Assembly (NCBI GenBank): GCA_022008415.1
Contig: JAIRBC010000003.1
Coordinates: forward strand, 1-64,000
From: Cerina litoralis
GTDB lineage: Bacteria > Bacteroidota > Bacteroidia > Flavobacteriales > Flavobacteriaceae
Reading direction: 5' to 3'
Length of the DNA: 64,000 nt
A model generated the notes under the pieces. It made no database searches and was not told the DNA's origin. It was given only the letters and a program-made list of their open reading frames with translations. A program made the position numbers and the translations under genes. Below, in pieces: positions 42,270 to 53,071 of the stretch; position 1 is the stretch's first letter, and each line of letters begins with the position of its first letter.

Positions 42270-42321
42270 TACCTCGGATATCTGTCCGACTAATTTGCGC
42301 TGGCAGGCTTGTACCGAGGTA
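42270..42321 (+). promoter_or_regulatory. Inverted repeat in the rpoB leader
   Basis: A perfect 8-bp inverted repeat tacctcgg (42270-42277) / ccgaggta (42314-42321), with a 36-nt loop, lies between the attenuator and rpoB. A smaller hairpin ccccaatattttttgggg (42251-42268) precedes it. It is a candidate leader structure for rpoB control; the function is unknown. Confidence 0.4.
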
Positions 42322-42387
42322 GAGTATTGGTATATAAGGATATATACGACCCGCTTATAGTATTCACATTCAAAATTTTGTCCATTG

Positions 42388-45300
42388 ATGTTCACAAATC
42401 AGACTGAGAGAATAAGTTTTGCATCCGCTAAGAACATACCGAACTACCCGGATTTCTTGGACATTCAGATAAAATCGTTTCAGGATTTCTTTCAACTTGA
42501 AACTAAATCTGATGAAAGGGAAAATGAAGGCCTTTACAATACCTTCATGGAGAATTTCCCCATTACAGATACACGAAACCAGTTCGTTTTAGAGTTTCTA
42601 GACTATTTTATAGACCCACCAAGGTATTCCATACAAGAATGTATAGAACGGGGACTTACCTATAGCGTTCCTCTTAAGGCACGGTTAAAACTGTACTGTA
42701 CCGACCCGGAACACGAAGATTTTGAGACAATCGTTCAAGACGTGTATTTGGGTACCATTCCCTACATGACACCCAGTGGCACCTTTGTGATCAATGGGGC
42801 CGAGCGTGTGGTTGTTTCTCAATTGCACCGTTCTCCAGGGGTGTTTTTTGGTCAATCTTTCCATGCCAATGGCACCAAGTTGTATTCTGCCAGGGTGATC
42901 CCATTTAAGGGTTCCTGGATCGAATTTGCAACCGATATCAATGGCGTTATGTACGCCTATATCGATAGAAAGAAAAAATTGCCGGTTACTACTTTGTTCC
43001 GTGCCATAGGTTTTGAGCGCGATAAGGATATTTTGGAGATTTTTGACCTTTCCGAAGAGATAAAGGTTACCCAAGCCGGACTTAAAAAAGTACTGGGCCG
43101 AAAATTGGCCGCGAGAGTTTTGAACACTTGGCACGAGGATTTTGTGGACGAGGATACGGGCGAGGTGGTTTCCATTGAAAGGAACGAAATTATCCTGGAC
43201 AGGGATACCGTTCTGGAAAAGGATCATATCGCAGAGATTTTGGAGGCCGATGTAAAGACCATTCTTTTACACAAAGAGAATAATGCGCAAAGCGATTATG
43301 CCATTATCCACAACACCTTGCAAAAGGATCCAACGAACTCCGAAAAAGAGGCCGTTGAGCATATATATCGTCAATTGCGTAATGCCGAACCGCCCGATGA
43401 GGAAACGGCAAGGGGCATTATTGATAAGTTGTTCTTTTCGGACCAACGCTACAACCTTGGAGAGGTGGGCCGTTATAGAATGAACAAAAAATTGGGGCTC
43501 GATATCGGAATGGACAAGCAGGTGCTAACCAAGGAAGATATCATCACCATCATTAAATATTTGATCGAACTTATCAACTCTAAAGCAGAGATCGATGATA
43601 TCGACCACCTTTCCAACCGTCGTGTACGAACCGTTGGAGAGCAGTTGTCCCAACAATTCGGGGTAGGACTTGCCCGGATGGCGAGAACCATCCGTGAACG
43701 TATGAACGTTCGTGACAACGAGGTGTTTACACCCATAGATTTGATCAATGCCAAGACCTTGTCTTCCGTGATCAACTCTTTCTTTGGGACCAACCAGTTG
43801 TCCCAGTTTATGGACCAGACCAACCCGTTGGCAGAGATTACCCATAAGAGAAGATTATCTGCCCTTGGGCCAGGTGGACTTTCCAGGGAACGGGCAGGCT
43901 TCGAGGTTCGTGACGTTCATTATACGCACTACGGAAGACTTTGTCCGATTGAAACTCCGGAAGGACCGAACATTGGTCTTATTTCTTCCTTGGCGGTTTT
44001 TGCCAAGGTAAACCCAATGGGCTTCTTGGAAACGCCTTATAGGAATGTCACCGAAGGAAAAGTAGATACCGAGGAGTTTATCTATCTAAGTGCCGAAGAG
44101 GAAGAAGGAATGAAGATTTCCCAGGCAAATATTCCGCTGAAGACAGATGGTTCTATAGACCGGGAAAAGGTTATTGCACGGGAAGAAGGTGATTTTCCCG
44201 TGGTTGACCCTGCAGAGATCAACTATACCGATGTGGCGCCCAATCAAATCGCCTCTATCTCGGCTTCCTTGATTCCTTTCTTGGAGCACGATGATGCAAA
44301 CAGGGCCTTGATGGGATCCAACATGATGAGACAGGCGGTTCCGTTGCTAAAACCGGAGTCACCTATCGTAGGTACCGGTTTGGAAAGACAAGTAGCTTCC
44401 GATTCCAGGGTATTGATCAATGCAGAAGGGGATGGAACCATCGAATACGTGGATTCACAGAAGATTTCCATCAAATACAACAGGACGGAAGAAGAGCGAT
44501 TGGTAAGTTTTGAGGAAGATTCCAAGACGTATAATCTGGTAAAATTTAGAAAGACGAACCAAGGTACTTCCATCAACCTTAAGCCAATTGTCAAAAAAGG
44601 CGATAAGGTGAAAAAAGGACAGGTTCTGTGCGAAGGTTATGCGACCGAAAGTGGTGAACTCGCTTTGGGTAGAAACCTGAAGGTAGCCTTTATGCCTTGG
44701 AAAGGGTATAACTTTGAGGATGCGATCGTAATTTCTGAAAAAGTGGTACGTGAGGATATCTTTACCTCCATCCATATAGACGAATATTCCTTGGAAGTAA
44801 GGGATACCAAATTGGGTGCCGAGGAATTGACGAATGATATTCCCAACGTTTCCGAGGAAGCCACTAAGGATCTGGACGAGTACGGAATGATTCGTATAGG
44901 GGCCGAGGTAAAACCTGGCGATATCCTGATCGGTAAGATTACCCCCAAAGGGGAATCGGATCCTACCCCTGAGGAAAAATTATTGCGCGCTATTTTTGGA
45001 GACAAAGCAGGCGACGTAAAGGATGCTTCCTTAAAGGCGTCCCCATCCTTAAGAGGTGTGGTCATCGACAAAAAACTTTTCTCTAGATCTGTCAAGGACA
45101 AACGAAAGCGCTCTGAGGACAAAGAAGAATTGGCGAAATTGGAGTTGGAATACGAAGTGAAGTTCCAACAACTGAAAGAGGTTCTCATAGAGAAATTGTT
45201 TTCGTTGGTCAATGGTAAAACCTCCCAAGGGGTATTGAACGACCTCGGGGAAGAGGTGCTCCCAAAAGGGAAGAAGTACACCATGAAAATGTTGAACGCC

Positions 45301-46197
45301 GTTGACGATTTTGCCCATTTGGTGGGTGGAAGTTGGACAACCGACAAGGACAACAACGAATTGGTGACCGATCTTTTGCACAACTATAAGATTAAATTAA
45401 ACGACCTTCAAGGAAACCTAAGAAGGGACAAGTTTACCATTTCCGTTGGGGACGAATTGCCTGCGGGCATTATGAAGTTGGCGAAGGTTTATATCGCCAA
45501 GAAGCGCAAGCTTAAAGTGGGTGATAAAATGGCGGGACGTCACGGTAACAAAGGTATCGTTGCCCGTATCGTTCGTCATGAGGATATGCCCTTCTTGGAA
45601 GATGGAACACCGGTAGATATCGTACTCAATCCACTTGGGGTGCCATCGCGGATGAACATCGGTCAGATTTATGAGACCGTGCTGGGCTGGGCCGGACAAA
45701 AATTGGGCAAGAAATACGCAACCCCGATTTTTGATGGTGCTACCTTGGACCAGATCAATTCCTACACCGATGAGGCAGGGATTCCAAGATTTGGACATAC
45801 GCATCTTTACGACGGTGGTACCGGACAGCGTTTTGATCAGCCAGCAACGGTTGGTATAATCTATATGCTGAAACTCGGACATATGGTAGACGACAAGATG
45901 CACGCACGTTCCATTGGACCTTATTCCTTGATTACGCAGCAACCGTTGGGCGGAAAGGCCCAATTTGGGGGTCAGCGATTTGGGGAGATGGAAGTTTGGG
46001 CCCTGGAAGCCTACGGAGCATCCGCCACACTTAGGGAAATATTGACGGTTAAGTCCGATGACGTTATCGGAAGGGCCAAGACGTATGAGTCTATTGTGAA
46101 AGGAGAAACAATGCCAGAACCCGGCTTGCCAGAATCATTCAACGTATTGATGCACGAACTTAAGGGATTAGGTTTGGACATCAGGTTGGAAGAATAA
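42388..46197 (+). CDS. rpoB: RNA polymerase beta subunit
   Basis: 1269 residues from the ATG at 42388 ([16 protein letters not shown]); a TTG three bases earlier is open but unlikely. All the beta landmarks are present: the rifampicin region [34 protein letters not shown], and [12 protein letters not shown] near the C-terminus. It is transcribed with rpoC, which starts 62 bp after its stop. Confidence 0.99.
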   Translation: MFTNQTERISFASAKNIPNYPDFLDIQIKSFQDFFQLETKSDERENEGLYNTFMENFPITDTRNQFVLEFLDYFIDPPRYSIQECIERGLTYSVPLKARLKLYCTDPEHEDFETIVQDVYLGTIPYMTPSGTFVINGAERVVVSQLHRSPGVFFGQSFHANGTKLYSARVIPFKGSWIEFATDINGVMYAYIDRKKKLPVTTLFRAIGFERDKDILEIFDLSEEIKVTQAGLKKVLGRKLAARVLNTWHEDFVDEDTGEVVSIERNEIILDRDTVLEKDHIAEILEADVKTILLHKENNAQSDYAIIHNTLQKDPTNSEKEAVEHIYRQLRNAEPPDEETARGIIDKLFFSDQRYNLGEVGRYRMNKKLGLDIGMDKQVLTKEDIITIIKYLIELINSKAEIDDIDHLSNRRVRTVGEQLSQQFGVGLARMARTIRERMNVRDNEVFTPIDLINAKTLSSVINSFFGTNQLSQFMDQTNPLAEITHKRRLSALGPGGLSRERAGFEVRDVHYTHYGRLCPIETPEGPNIGLISSLAVFAKVNPMGFLETPYRNVTEGKVDTEEFIYLSAEEEEGMKISQANIPLKTDGSIDREKVIAREEGDFPVVDPAEINYTDVAPNQIASISASLIPFLEHDDANRALMGSNMMRQAVPLLKPESPIVGTGLERQVASDSRVLINAEGDGTIEYVDSQKISIKYNRTEEERLVSFEEDSKTYNLVKFRKTNQGTSINLKPIVKKGDKVKKGQVLCEGYATESGELALGRNLKVAFMPWKGYNFEDAIVISEKVVREDIFTSIHIDEYSLEVRDTKLGAEELTNDIPNVSEEATKDLDEYGMIRIGAEVKPGDILIGKITPKGESDPTPEEKLLRAIFGDKAGDVKDASLKASPSLRGVVIDKKLFSRSVKDKRKRSEDKEELAKLELEYEVKFQQLKEVLIEKLFSLVNGKTSQGVLNDLGEEVLPKGKKYTMKMLNAVDDFAHLVGGSWTTDKDNNELVTDLLHNYKIKLNDLQGNLRRDKFTISVGDELPAGIMKLAKVYIAKKRKLKVGDKMAGRHGNKGIVARIVRHEDMPFLEDGTPVDIVLNPLGVPSRMNIGQIYETVLGWAGQKLGKKYATPIFDGATLDQINSYTDEAGIPRFGHTHLYDGGTGQRFDQPATVGIIYMLKLGHMVDDKMHARSIGPYSLITQQPLGGKAQFGGQRFGEMEVWALEAYGASATLREILTVKSDDVIGRAKTYESIVKGETMPEPGLPESFNVLMHELKGLGLDIRLEE

Positions 46198-46259
46198 TAG
46201 AAATAGGGCCAGAGCACTATTTGTAACACTTATTTTTAATTTACTATCACCATATTACA

Positions 46260-49200
46260 ATGGCTAGACTAAAAGATAATAATCCAGTTAAAAGGTTCGA
46301 TAAAATTTCCATCGGATTGGCCTCTCCAGAATCTATTTTGGCAGAGTCCAGAGGTGAAGTTTTAAAGCCTGAAACCATAAACTATAGAACCCACAAGCCA
46401 GAACGCGACGGGCTGTTTTGTGAGCGTATTTTTGGTCCTGTAAAGGATTACGAATGTGCCTGTGGCAAGTACAAGCGTATACGGTACCGCGGTATTGTAT
46501 GTGATCGCTGCGGGGTTGAGGTTACCGAAAAGAAGGTACGTAGGGACAGGGTAGGACACATCAATTTGGTGGTTCCGGTTGCCCATATCTGGTATTTCAG
46601 GTCGCTTCCCAACAAAATCGGTTACCTTTTGGGACTGCCCTCCAAGAAATTGGACATGATAATTTATTACGAGCGTTATGTGGTCATCCAACCAGGTAAC
46701 GCCACGGGTCCAGAAGGCGAAGAAGTACAAAAAATGGACTTTTTGACCGAGGAGGAGTATCTAAATATTTTGGAGACACTTCCCCAGGACAACCAATATC
46801 TGGAGGATACCGACCCCAACAAGTTTATCGCCAAAATGGGCGCCGAATGTCTTATCGACCTTTTGGCCCGTATAGATTTAAACGAACTTTCCTATGAACT
46901 CAGGCATAAGGCGAACACGGAAACTTCCAAACAAAGGAAGACCGAGGCGCTTAAGAGGCTTCAGGTAGTGGAATCGTTGCGCGAATCCCAAGACAATAGG
47001 GAAAACCGGCCGGAATGGATGATTATGAAGGTAATCCCCGTGATTCCACCGGAACTCAGACCTTTGGTGCCTTTGGACGGTGGGCGTTTTGCCACTTCCG
47101 ATCTAAACGACCTCTATAGAAGGGTCATCATCCGCAACAACCGACTAAAACGATTGGTCGAAATAAAAGCGCCAGAGGTAATCCTCAGGAACGAGAAGAG
47201 GATGTTGCAGGAATCTGTTGATTCTTTGTTCGACAATACCAGAAAAGCATCGGCTGTAAAAACGGAATCCAATAGACCACTGAAATCCCTCTCGGATTCC
47301 TTAAAGGGAAAACAAGGGCGTTTTCGTCAAAACCTCTTGGGAAAAAGGGTAGACTATTCGGCGCGTTCGGTAATCGTCGTCGGACCCGAAATGAAGCTGT
47401 TCGAGTGCGGTCTGCCTAAAGATATGGCAGCCGAACTGTACAAACCTTTTGTAATCCGCAAGCTGATAGAGAGAGGAATTGTGAAGACCGTTAAATCGGC
47501 CAAGAAAATAATAGATAAGAAGGAGCCCGTAGTTTGGGACATTCTCGAGAACGTGCTCAAGGGTCATCCCGTTTTATTAAACCGGGCCCCTACGCTGCAC
47601 CGTTTGGGCATCCAGGCCTTCCAACCAAAATTGATCGAAGGTAAAGCAATACGGCTGCACCCCTTGGTATGTACCGCCTTTAATGCCGATTTCGACGGGG
47701 ACCAAATGGCCGTTCACTTGCCCTTGGGACCAGAAGCCATTTTGGAGGCACAACTGTTAATGTTGGCTTCGCACAATATTTTGAACCCGGCCAACGGATC
47801 TCCGATAACCGTACCATCACAGGATATGGTTTTGGGTCTTTATTATATGACCAAGGAAAGAAAATCCACGCCAGAAGAACCCGTTCAAGGGGAAGGGCTT
47901 ACCTTTTATTCCGATGAGGAAGTGGTAATCGCATTTAACGAAGGTCGATTGGACCTGAATGCGGGCATCAAGGTTAGAACCAAGGACTTTAACGAAGAAG
48001 GACAGTTGGTAAGCCAGATCATTACCACTACCACGGGCCGTGTGCTCTTTAATATGGTAGTGCCCGAGGAAGCTGGTTTTGTAAATGAAGTGCTGAACAA
48101 AAAATCGCTGCGGGATATTATCGGTAGGATCCTAAATGTTACCGACGTCCCTACGACTTCCGATTTCTTGGACAGAATAAAGAGTATGGGATACGAATTT
48201 GCCTTCAAAGGTGGTTTGTCCTTTAGTCTTGGGGATATTATCATCCCTAAAGAAAAGCCGGAGATGATCGCGGATGCAAACGACCAGGTAGACGGTATTA
48301 TGGCCAACTACAACATGGGGCTTATTACGAATAACGAGCGCTACAACCAGGTTATAGACGTTTGGACCTCGACCAACGCCCTGCTTACGGAATTGGCAAT
48401 GAAACGTATCCGTGAGGACAAACAAGGGTTCAATTCGGTTTATATGATGTTAGATTCGGGGGCAAGGGGATCCAAGGAGCAAATCCGTCAGCTTACCGGT
48501 ATGCGTGGATTGATGGCCAAGCCTAAAAAATCGACCGCTGGGGGAGGAGAGATCATTGAAAACCCGATCCTTTCCAACTTTAAGGAAGGATTATCGATCT
48601 TGGAATACTTTATTTCTACCCACGGAGCCCGGAAAGGACTTGCGGATACCGCGCTGAAAACTGCGGATGCGGGTTACTTAACACGGCGTTTGGTAGATGT
48701 TTCCCAAGATGTGATCATCAATATAGAAGATTGTGAGACCCTGAGGGGAATTGTGGTGGAAGCCTTGAAGAAAAACGAGGAAATCGTTGAAACTGTTGGA
48801 GAACGTATACTTGGCAGGGTTTCATTGCACGATGTGTACGATCCTTTGACCGAAGAATTGTTGTTAAAGGCCGGTCAAGAGATTTTGGAAACGGATGTCA
48901 AGAAAATAGGGGCATCCCCCATAGAAAGAATCGAAGTGCGATCCGCTTTGACCTGCGAGGCACCGAAGGGAATTTGTGCCAAATGTTACGGCAGAAGCCT
49001 TTCTACCAACAAAATGGTGCAACGGGGAGAAGCCGTTGGGGTGGTTGCCGCACAGTCTATCGGGGAACCGGGTACACAGTTGACCTTACGTACCTTCCAC
49101 GTAGGCGGTATTGCAGGGAACATCTCGGAAGACAGCAAGTTGGAAGCTAAATTTGACGGGGTAGTGGAAATTGAAGATCTAAGAACCGTTAAAGGGGTAG

Positions 49201-50558
49201 ACAACGAAGGAAAAGGTTCAGAAATCGTTATTTCCAGAACATCGGAAATCAAGATAATTGATAGCAAGACGGGGATTACGTTGAGCACCAATAATATTCC
49301 TTATGGTTCCCAACTGTATGTAAAGAACGGGGATAAAATTGCAAAAGGTGATATTATTTGCCAGTGGGACCCCTACAACGGGGTAATTGTCTCCGAATTC
49401 CCGGGTCAAATTGCCTACGAGAATATAGAACAAGGGATTACTTATCAGGTAGAGATCGATGAGCAGACCGGGTTCCAAGAAAAGGTAATTTCCGAATCCA
49501 GGAACAAGAAATTGATACCTACCTTGTTGATCAAGGATAGTAAGGGCGATGTTCTGCGTTCTTATAACCTACCCGTAGGTTCGCATATCATGGTAGATGA
49601 CAAAGAGAAGATCAAGGAAGGCAAGATATTGGTCAAGATCCCTAGAAAATCCGCGAAGGCCGGGGATATCACCGGTGGTCTACCCAGGGTGACCGAATTG
49701 TTCGAGGCCAGAAACCCCTCCAATCCGGCAGTTGTCTCGGAAATTGACGGAGTGGTATCTTTTGGCAAGATCAAAAGGGGTAACCGTGAAATCGTTATAG
49801 AATCCAAACTGGGCGAGGTTAAGAAGTACTTGGTAAAATTATCCAATCAGATCCTTGTCCAAGAAAACGATTACGTTCGTGCAGGAATGCCACTTTCCGA
49901 TGGTTCCATTACTCCAGAGGATATACTGGCTATCAAAGGACCTTCTGCCGTACAGCAGTATTTAGTGAACGAGGTACAAGAGGTATACCGTTTACAGGGC
50001 GTGAAGATCAACGACAAGCATTTTGAGGTGGTAGTACGCCAGATGATGAGAAAGGTACGCATAGAAGATCCGGGAGATACGATATTCTTGGAGAACCAAT
50101 TGGTGCACAAGGATGACTTTATTACAGAGAACGATGAGATCTTCGGTAAAAAAGTCGTCGTGGATGCAGGAGAATCCGAAACCCTAAAACCGGGACAGAT
50201 TATATCTGCCCGTGAACTCAGGGATGGGAACTCCATACTAAAAAGATCCGACAAAACCTTGGCGACTGCGCGGGATGCCGTTGCAGCAACCGCAACCCCA
50301 ATACTACAGGGGATCACTAGGGCATCTTTGCAGACAAAATCCTTTATCTCAGCGGCTTCCTTCCAGGAAACTACCAAGGTATTGAACGAAGCGGCCGTGG
50401 CTGGAAAAGTGGATACGCTGGAAGGATTAAAGGAAAATGTGATCGTAGGCCATAAGATTCCTGCAGGTACCGGAATGAGGGATTATGAGAACATAATTGT
50501 TGGTTCCAAGGAAGAATACGATGAAATCATGGCCCGCAGGGAAGAGTTCAAATTTTAA
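46260..50558 (+). CDS. rpoC: RNA polymerase beta' subunit
   Basis: 1432 residues with the zinc site [20 protein letters not shown] near the start, the catalytic [12 protein letters not shown], the bridge/trigger region ([19 protein letters not shown]), and a second zinc site ([13 protein letters not shown]). DUF3467 follows after 11 bp. Confidence 0.99.
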   Translation: MARLKDNNPVKRFDKISIGLASPESILAESRGEVLKPETINYRTHKPERDGLFCERIFGPVKDYECACGKYKRIRYRGIVCDRCGVEVTEKKVRRDRVGHINLVVPVAHIWYFRSLPNKIGYLLGLPSKKLDMIIYYERYVVIQPGNATGPEGEEVQKMDFLTEEEYLNILETLPQDNQYLEDTDPNKFIAKMGAECLIDLLARIDLNELSYELRHKANTETSKQRKTEALKRLQVVESLRESQDNRENRPEWMIMKVIPVIPPELRPLVPLDGGRFATSDLNDLYRRVIIRNNRLKRLVEIKAPEVILRNEKRMLQESVDSLFDNTRKASAVKTESNRPLKSLSDSLKGKQGRFRQNLLGKRVDYSARSVIVVGPEMKLFECGLPKDMAAELYKPFVIRKLIERGIVKTVKSAKKIIDKKEPVVWDILENVLKGHPVLLNRAPTLHRLGIQAFQPKLIEGKAIRLHPLVCTAFNADFDGDQMAVHLPLGPEAILEAQLLMLASHNILNPANGSPITVPSQDMVLGLYYMTKERKSTPEEPVQGEGLTFYSDEEVVIAFNEGRLDLNAGIKVRTKDFNEEGQLVSQIITTTTGRVLFNMVVPEEAGFVNEVLNKKSLRDIIGRILNVTDVPTTSDFLDRIKSMGYEFAFKGGLSFSLGDIIIPKEKPEMIADANDQVDGIMANYNMGLITNNERYNQVIDVWTSTNALLTELAMKRIREDKQGFNSVYMMLDSGARGSKEQIRQLTGMRGLMAKPKKSTAGGGEIIENPILSNFKEGLSILEYFISTHGARKGLADTALKTADAGYLTRRLVDVSQDVIINIEDCETLRGIVVEALKKNEEIVETVGERILGRVSLHDVYDPLTEELLLKAGQEILETDVKKIGASPIERIEVRSALTCEAPKGICAKCYGRSLSTNKMVQRGEAVGVVAAQSIGEPGTQLTLRTFHVGGIAGNISEDSKLEAKFDGVVEIEDLRTVKGVDNEGKGSEIVISRTSEIKIIDSKTGITLSTNNIPYGSQLYVKNGDKIAKGDIICQWDPYNGVIVSEFPGQIAYENIEQGITYQVEIDEQTGFQEKVISESRNKKLIPTLLIKDSKGDVLRSYNLPVGSHIMVDDKEKIKEGKILVKIPRKSAKAGDITGGLPRVTELFEARNPSNPAVVSEIDGVVSFGKIKRGNREIVIESKLGEVKKYLVKLSNQILVQENDYVRAGMPLSDGSITPEDILAIKGPSAVQQYLVNEVQEVYRLQGVKINDKHFEVVVRQMMRKVRIEDPGDTIFLENQLVHKDDFITENDEIFGKKVVVDAGESETLKPGQIISARELRDGNSILKRSDKTLATARDAVAATATPILQGITRASLQTKSFISAASFQETTKVLNEAAVAGKVDTLEGLKENVIVGHKIPAGTGMRDYENIIVGSKEEYDEIMARREEFKF

Positions 50559-50569
50559 GGAATGGGAAC

Positions 50570-50881
50570 ATGGGTGATACAAAAGAAAACCAAAAGCAGA
50601 TCAATATAGAACTGGATGAGAAAACCGCGGAGGGAATTTATTCCAACCTGGCGATTATTAATCATTCCGTATCCGAATTTGTGGTCGATTTTATCAGTAT
50701 GATGCCCGGGGCACCAAAAGCAAAAGTGAAGAGCAGGATCGTTCTGACTCCGCAACATGCCAAAAAGTTCCTCAAGGCACTTTCCGATAATGTGCAACGG
50801 TTTGAAAGCGTCCATGGTACGATCAAGGACTATGAACAACCTTCCATTCCAATAAATTTTGGTCCTACGGGAGAAGCTTAA
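50570..50881 (+). CDS. DUF3467 family protein
   Basis: A 103-residue protein with INIELDEKTAEGIYSNLAIINHSVSEFVVDFI and SRIVLTPQHAKKFLKALSDN, the DUF3467 signature. It lies 11 bp after rpoC and before the operon terminator, so it is co-transcribed with the polymerase genes. That linkage is conserved in Bacteroidota and suggests a transcription-related role, but none is known. Confidence 0.9.
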   Translation: MGDTKENQKQINIELDEKTAEGIYSNLAIINHSVSEFVVDFISMMPGAPKAKVKSRIVLTPQHAKKFLKALSDNVQRFESVHGTIKDYEQPSIPINFGPTGEA

Positions 50882-50890
50882 AAGTAAGAA

Positions 50891-50919
50891 AACCATCGGT
50901 TAAATCCGATGGTTTTTTT
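50891..50919 (+). terminator. Terminator of the rpoBC operon
   Basis: A perfect 10-bp stem aaaccatcgg/ccgatggttt, loop ttaaat, then a T run. It is the strongest terminator in the window. Confidence 0.9.
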
Positions 50920-50994
50920 CTTTTGGCAATGTGCCGATCGCTATGCGCCAGCTGTTTAGTGGTTATCGCGGAAAGCGTAGGGCGAATAGCAATA

Positions 50995-51366
50995 TTACTC
51001 CCTTATTGCCAGTATTTCCTCCGTTTCCTGTAGCACGGTGATGCCGTCTGAAGTATTTTCCATGGTGACGATATCATCCGTAAGATCAGTGCCTGGATAA
51101 GAAATGATGTATACATCGCCATCCCGGCTCCATTTAAAATCGGTTTTAAATTCTAATTTCTTGTCGATGTACTTGTGGTATCTTCCCAAGTAGGCATCGT
51201 TAAAAATCCACTCCTGTAGTGAGGACGGCTCGCTAGACTTGTTGGCGACCGTATTGTCGGTTTTTGACCAAATTCCGATTATGGGGTCGTTGTTCTCCGC
51301 AATTCTGGTACAATTGGCACTAAGAACTAGCATTACAAGGGCAAGTAACGAAAGAAGTCTTTTCAT
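50995..51366 (-). CDS. Small lipoprotein, lipocalin-like
   Basis: A 123-residue protein with a lipoprotein signal (LVLSANC, Cys at 19). The mature part is beta-rich, with IIGIWSKTDN, EWIFNDAYLGRYHKYID and DGDVYIISYP, resembling the small lipocalin-like or DUF4488-like proteins of Bacteroidota. It is convergent with the rpoBC operon. Function unknown. Confidence 0.7.
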   Translation of the reverse strand: MKRLLSLLALVMLVLSANCTRIAENNDPIIGIWSKTDNTVANKSSEPSSLQEWIFNDAYLGRYHKYIDKKLEFKTDFKWSRDGDVYIISYPGTDLTDDIVTMENTSDGITVLQETEEILAIRE

Positions 51367-51806
51367 TTGACGTAGGTTTAAAAGAACCGATGGTAACAGT
51401 ACTGGGAAACAGCATAAAATTTACCTTGGTTCAATAAGATTTGGTACATTTTTAACGCCTTTGTACGGTCTTGTATTGTTACTATTCGATGTATAGCACC
51501 AAAATTTATTTTTCTTCGTTGAACGGTTTGTTTTTTTAACACTTAAGTGGTTTCGACCATAACATAGCGGGATATTTACTGCGGTTGGAACTATATCAAT
51601 TTGGGAAGGGTTCGGGGACCGTTTTAAGGATTTGTGATCGGCCCCGACCTTTAGGGATGGAGAAACCAATTTTTCCGATCAAACGGGTAAGGCAAATAAG
51701 TGGGTATCGAAAATTAATTGATGAATTCTTAAACGGGCCCTTACCGAATTCTGTTAAAATTCAGTAATTTTACGGTACTTATAAATCAAATTAAAAATTC
51801 TATATA
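51367..51806. other. Intergenic region before mdh
   Basis: No gene is supported. The right end has AT-rich sequence that should carry the mdh promoter, but I could not place a clean TTTG/TAnnTTTG pair. An open 60-codon frame at 51585-51767 on the plus strand has no family features and is not called. Confidence 0.5.
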
Positions 51807-52733
51807 ATGAAAATTACAATAGTTGGGGCAGGTGCAGTTGGTGCAAGTTGCGCGGAATACATTGCCATTAAGAATTTTGCGTCGGAGGTTATGTTATTGG
51901 ACATTAAGGAGGGCTACGCCGAAGGGAAGGCCATGGATCTAATGCAGACCGCTTCATTAAACGGATTTGACACCAAGTTAACCGGTGTCACAAGCGACTA
52001 TTCCAAAACGGCCGGAAGTGATATTGCGGTAATTACCTCTGGAATTCCAAGAAAACCCGGGATGACACGGGAAGAACTTATCGGCATCAACGCCGGCATT
52101 GTAAAGGACGTCTCCTCTAACTTGATCAAGCACTCCCCTAATGTCATATTAATGGTGGTAAGCAACCCCATGGATACCATGACCTATTTGGTACACAAGG
52201 TAACCGGTCTTCCAAAAAACAGAATTATAGGCATGGGGGGTGCGTTGGATAGCGCCAGGTTCAAATATAGATTGGCGGAGGCTCTAGAAGCTCCTATCTC
52301 CGATGTTGATGGTATGGTGATCGGTGGCCACAGTGATACCGGTATGGTTCCATTGACACGTCATGCCACCCGGAATAGTATTAAGGTATCCGAATTTTTA
52401 TCGGATGAGCGGTTGACCCAAGTAGCGGAAGATACCAAAGTGGGTGGTGCCACCTTGACCAAGTTATTGGGTACGAGTGCTTGGTATGCGCCAGGTGCCG
52501 CCGTGTCGGGCATGGTACAAGCGATTGCCTGCGACCAAAAGAAAATGTTTCCGTGTTCGACCTTTTTGGAGGGAGAGTACGGCCTTAAGGATATATGTAT
52601 CGGGGTCCCCGTAATTTTGGGCAAAAATGGAATTGAAAATATCGTTGGGATAGACCTAACCGATGCCGAAAAAGCTAAAATCCAGGAAAGCGCCGAAGGC
52701 GTAAGAAAAACCAACGGCTTGCTGCAGTTTTAG
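51807..52733 (+). CDS. mdh: Malate dehydrogenase
   Basis: The 308-residue NAD-dependent enzyme of the lactate/malate family starts with ITIVGAGAVGASCAEYIA (Rossmann). It has TSGIPRKPGMTREELI with the substrate Arg residues, VSNPMDTMTYLV, and GGHSDTGMVPL with the catalytic His. It interconverts malate and oxaloacetate in the TCA cycle. fumC lies 6 kb downstream on the other strand. Confidence 0.97.
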   Translation: MKITIVGAGAVGASCAEYIAIKNFASEVMLLDIKEGYAEGKAMDLMQTASLNGFDTKLTGVTSDYSKTAGSDIAVITSGIPRKPGMTREELIGINAGIVKDVSSNLIKHSPNVILMVVSNPMDTMTYLVHKVTGLPKNRIIGMGGALDSARFKYRLAEALEAPISDVDGMVIGGHSDTGMVPLTRHATRNSIKVSEFLSDERLTQVAEDTKVGGATLTKLLGTSAWYAPGAAVSGMVQAIACDQKKMFPCSTFLEGEYGLKDICIGVPVILGKNGIENIVGIDLTDAEKAKIQESAEGVRKTNGLLQF

Positions 52734-52767
52734 GTTCCTTTTCGGTTATGCCTTTACGGATATTATT

Positions 52768-52798
52768 GGGCATCCTACCATCGGTGGGGTGCCCATTT
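52768..52798 (+). terminator. mdh terminator
   Basis: The stem gggcatcc/ggggtgccc, with one G-U and a bulge, encloses taccatcggt and is followed by ATTTTAC. Confidence 0.6.
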
Positions 52799-53001
52799 TA
52801 CAATGTCTATTAATTAGTTGAGCCGGCTAAACTCTTTGCAAGGGCCATATCACAAAGCTTCGGGAACCAATTTGTACCTGTTTTTTAACTTTTTCTCCCT
52901 CCGTAACCCCGAGACTTCCGGGCCGGGCTTTTTAAAAAAGATTTCAACCGGGGACAAAACGCCTTATTTTCGCCCTAATTCAAAAAGATTAAATGAGTTC
53001 A

Positions 53002-53052
53002 TTGTTAGTTCCTCTTGGAAATGATATATTTGCACGCTGTTAGAAAATAGTG
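53002..53052 (+). promoter_or_regulatory. secDF promoter and leader
   Basis: -33 TTG (53002-53004) and -7 TATATTTG (53025-53032), spacer 20 nt, then CACGCTGTTAGAAAATAGTGG, a divergent copy of the leader found at rpsU and the tRNA cluster. The stem is weaker here. Confidence 0.5.
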
Positions 53053-53071
53053 GAAACAAATCAATTGACCA

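Noticed and set aside
51585-51767. 60-codon plus-strand ORF upstream of mdh
   Set aside because: No promoter or start context, no recognisable family, and composition typical of non-coding spacer.
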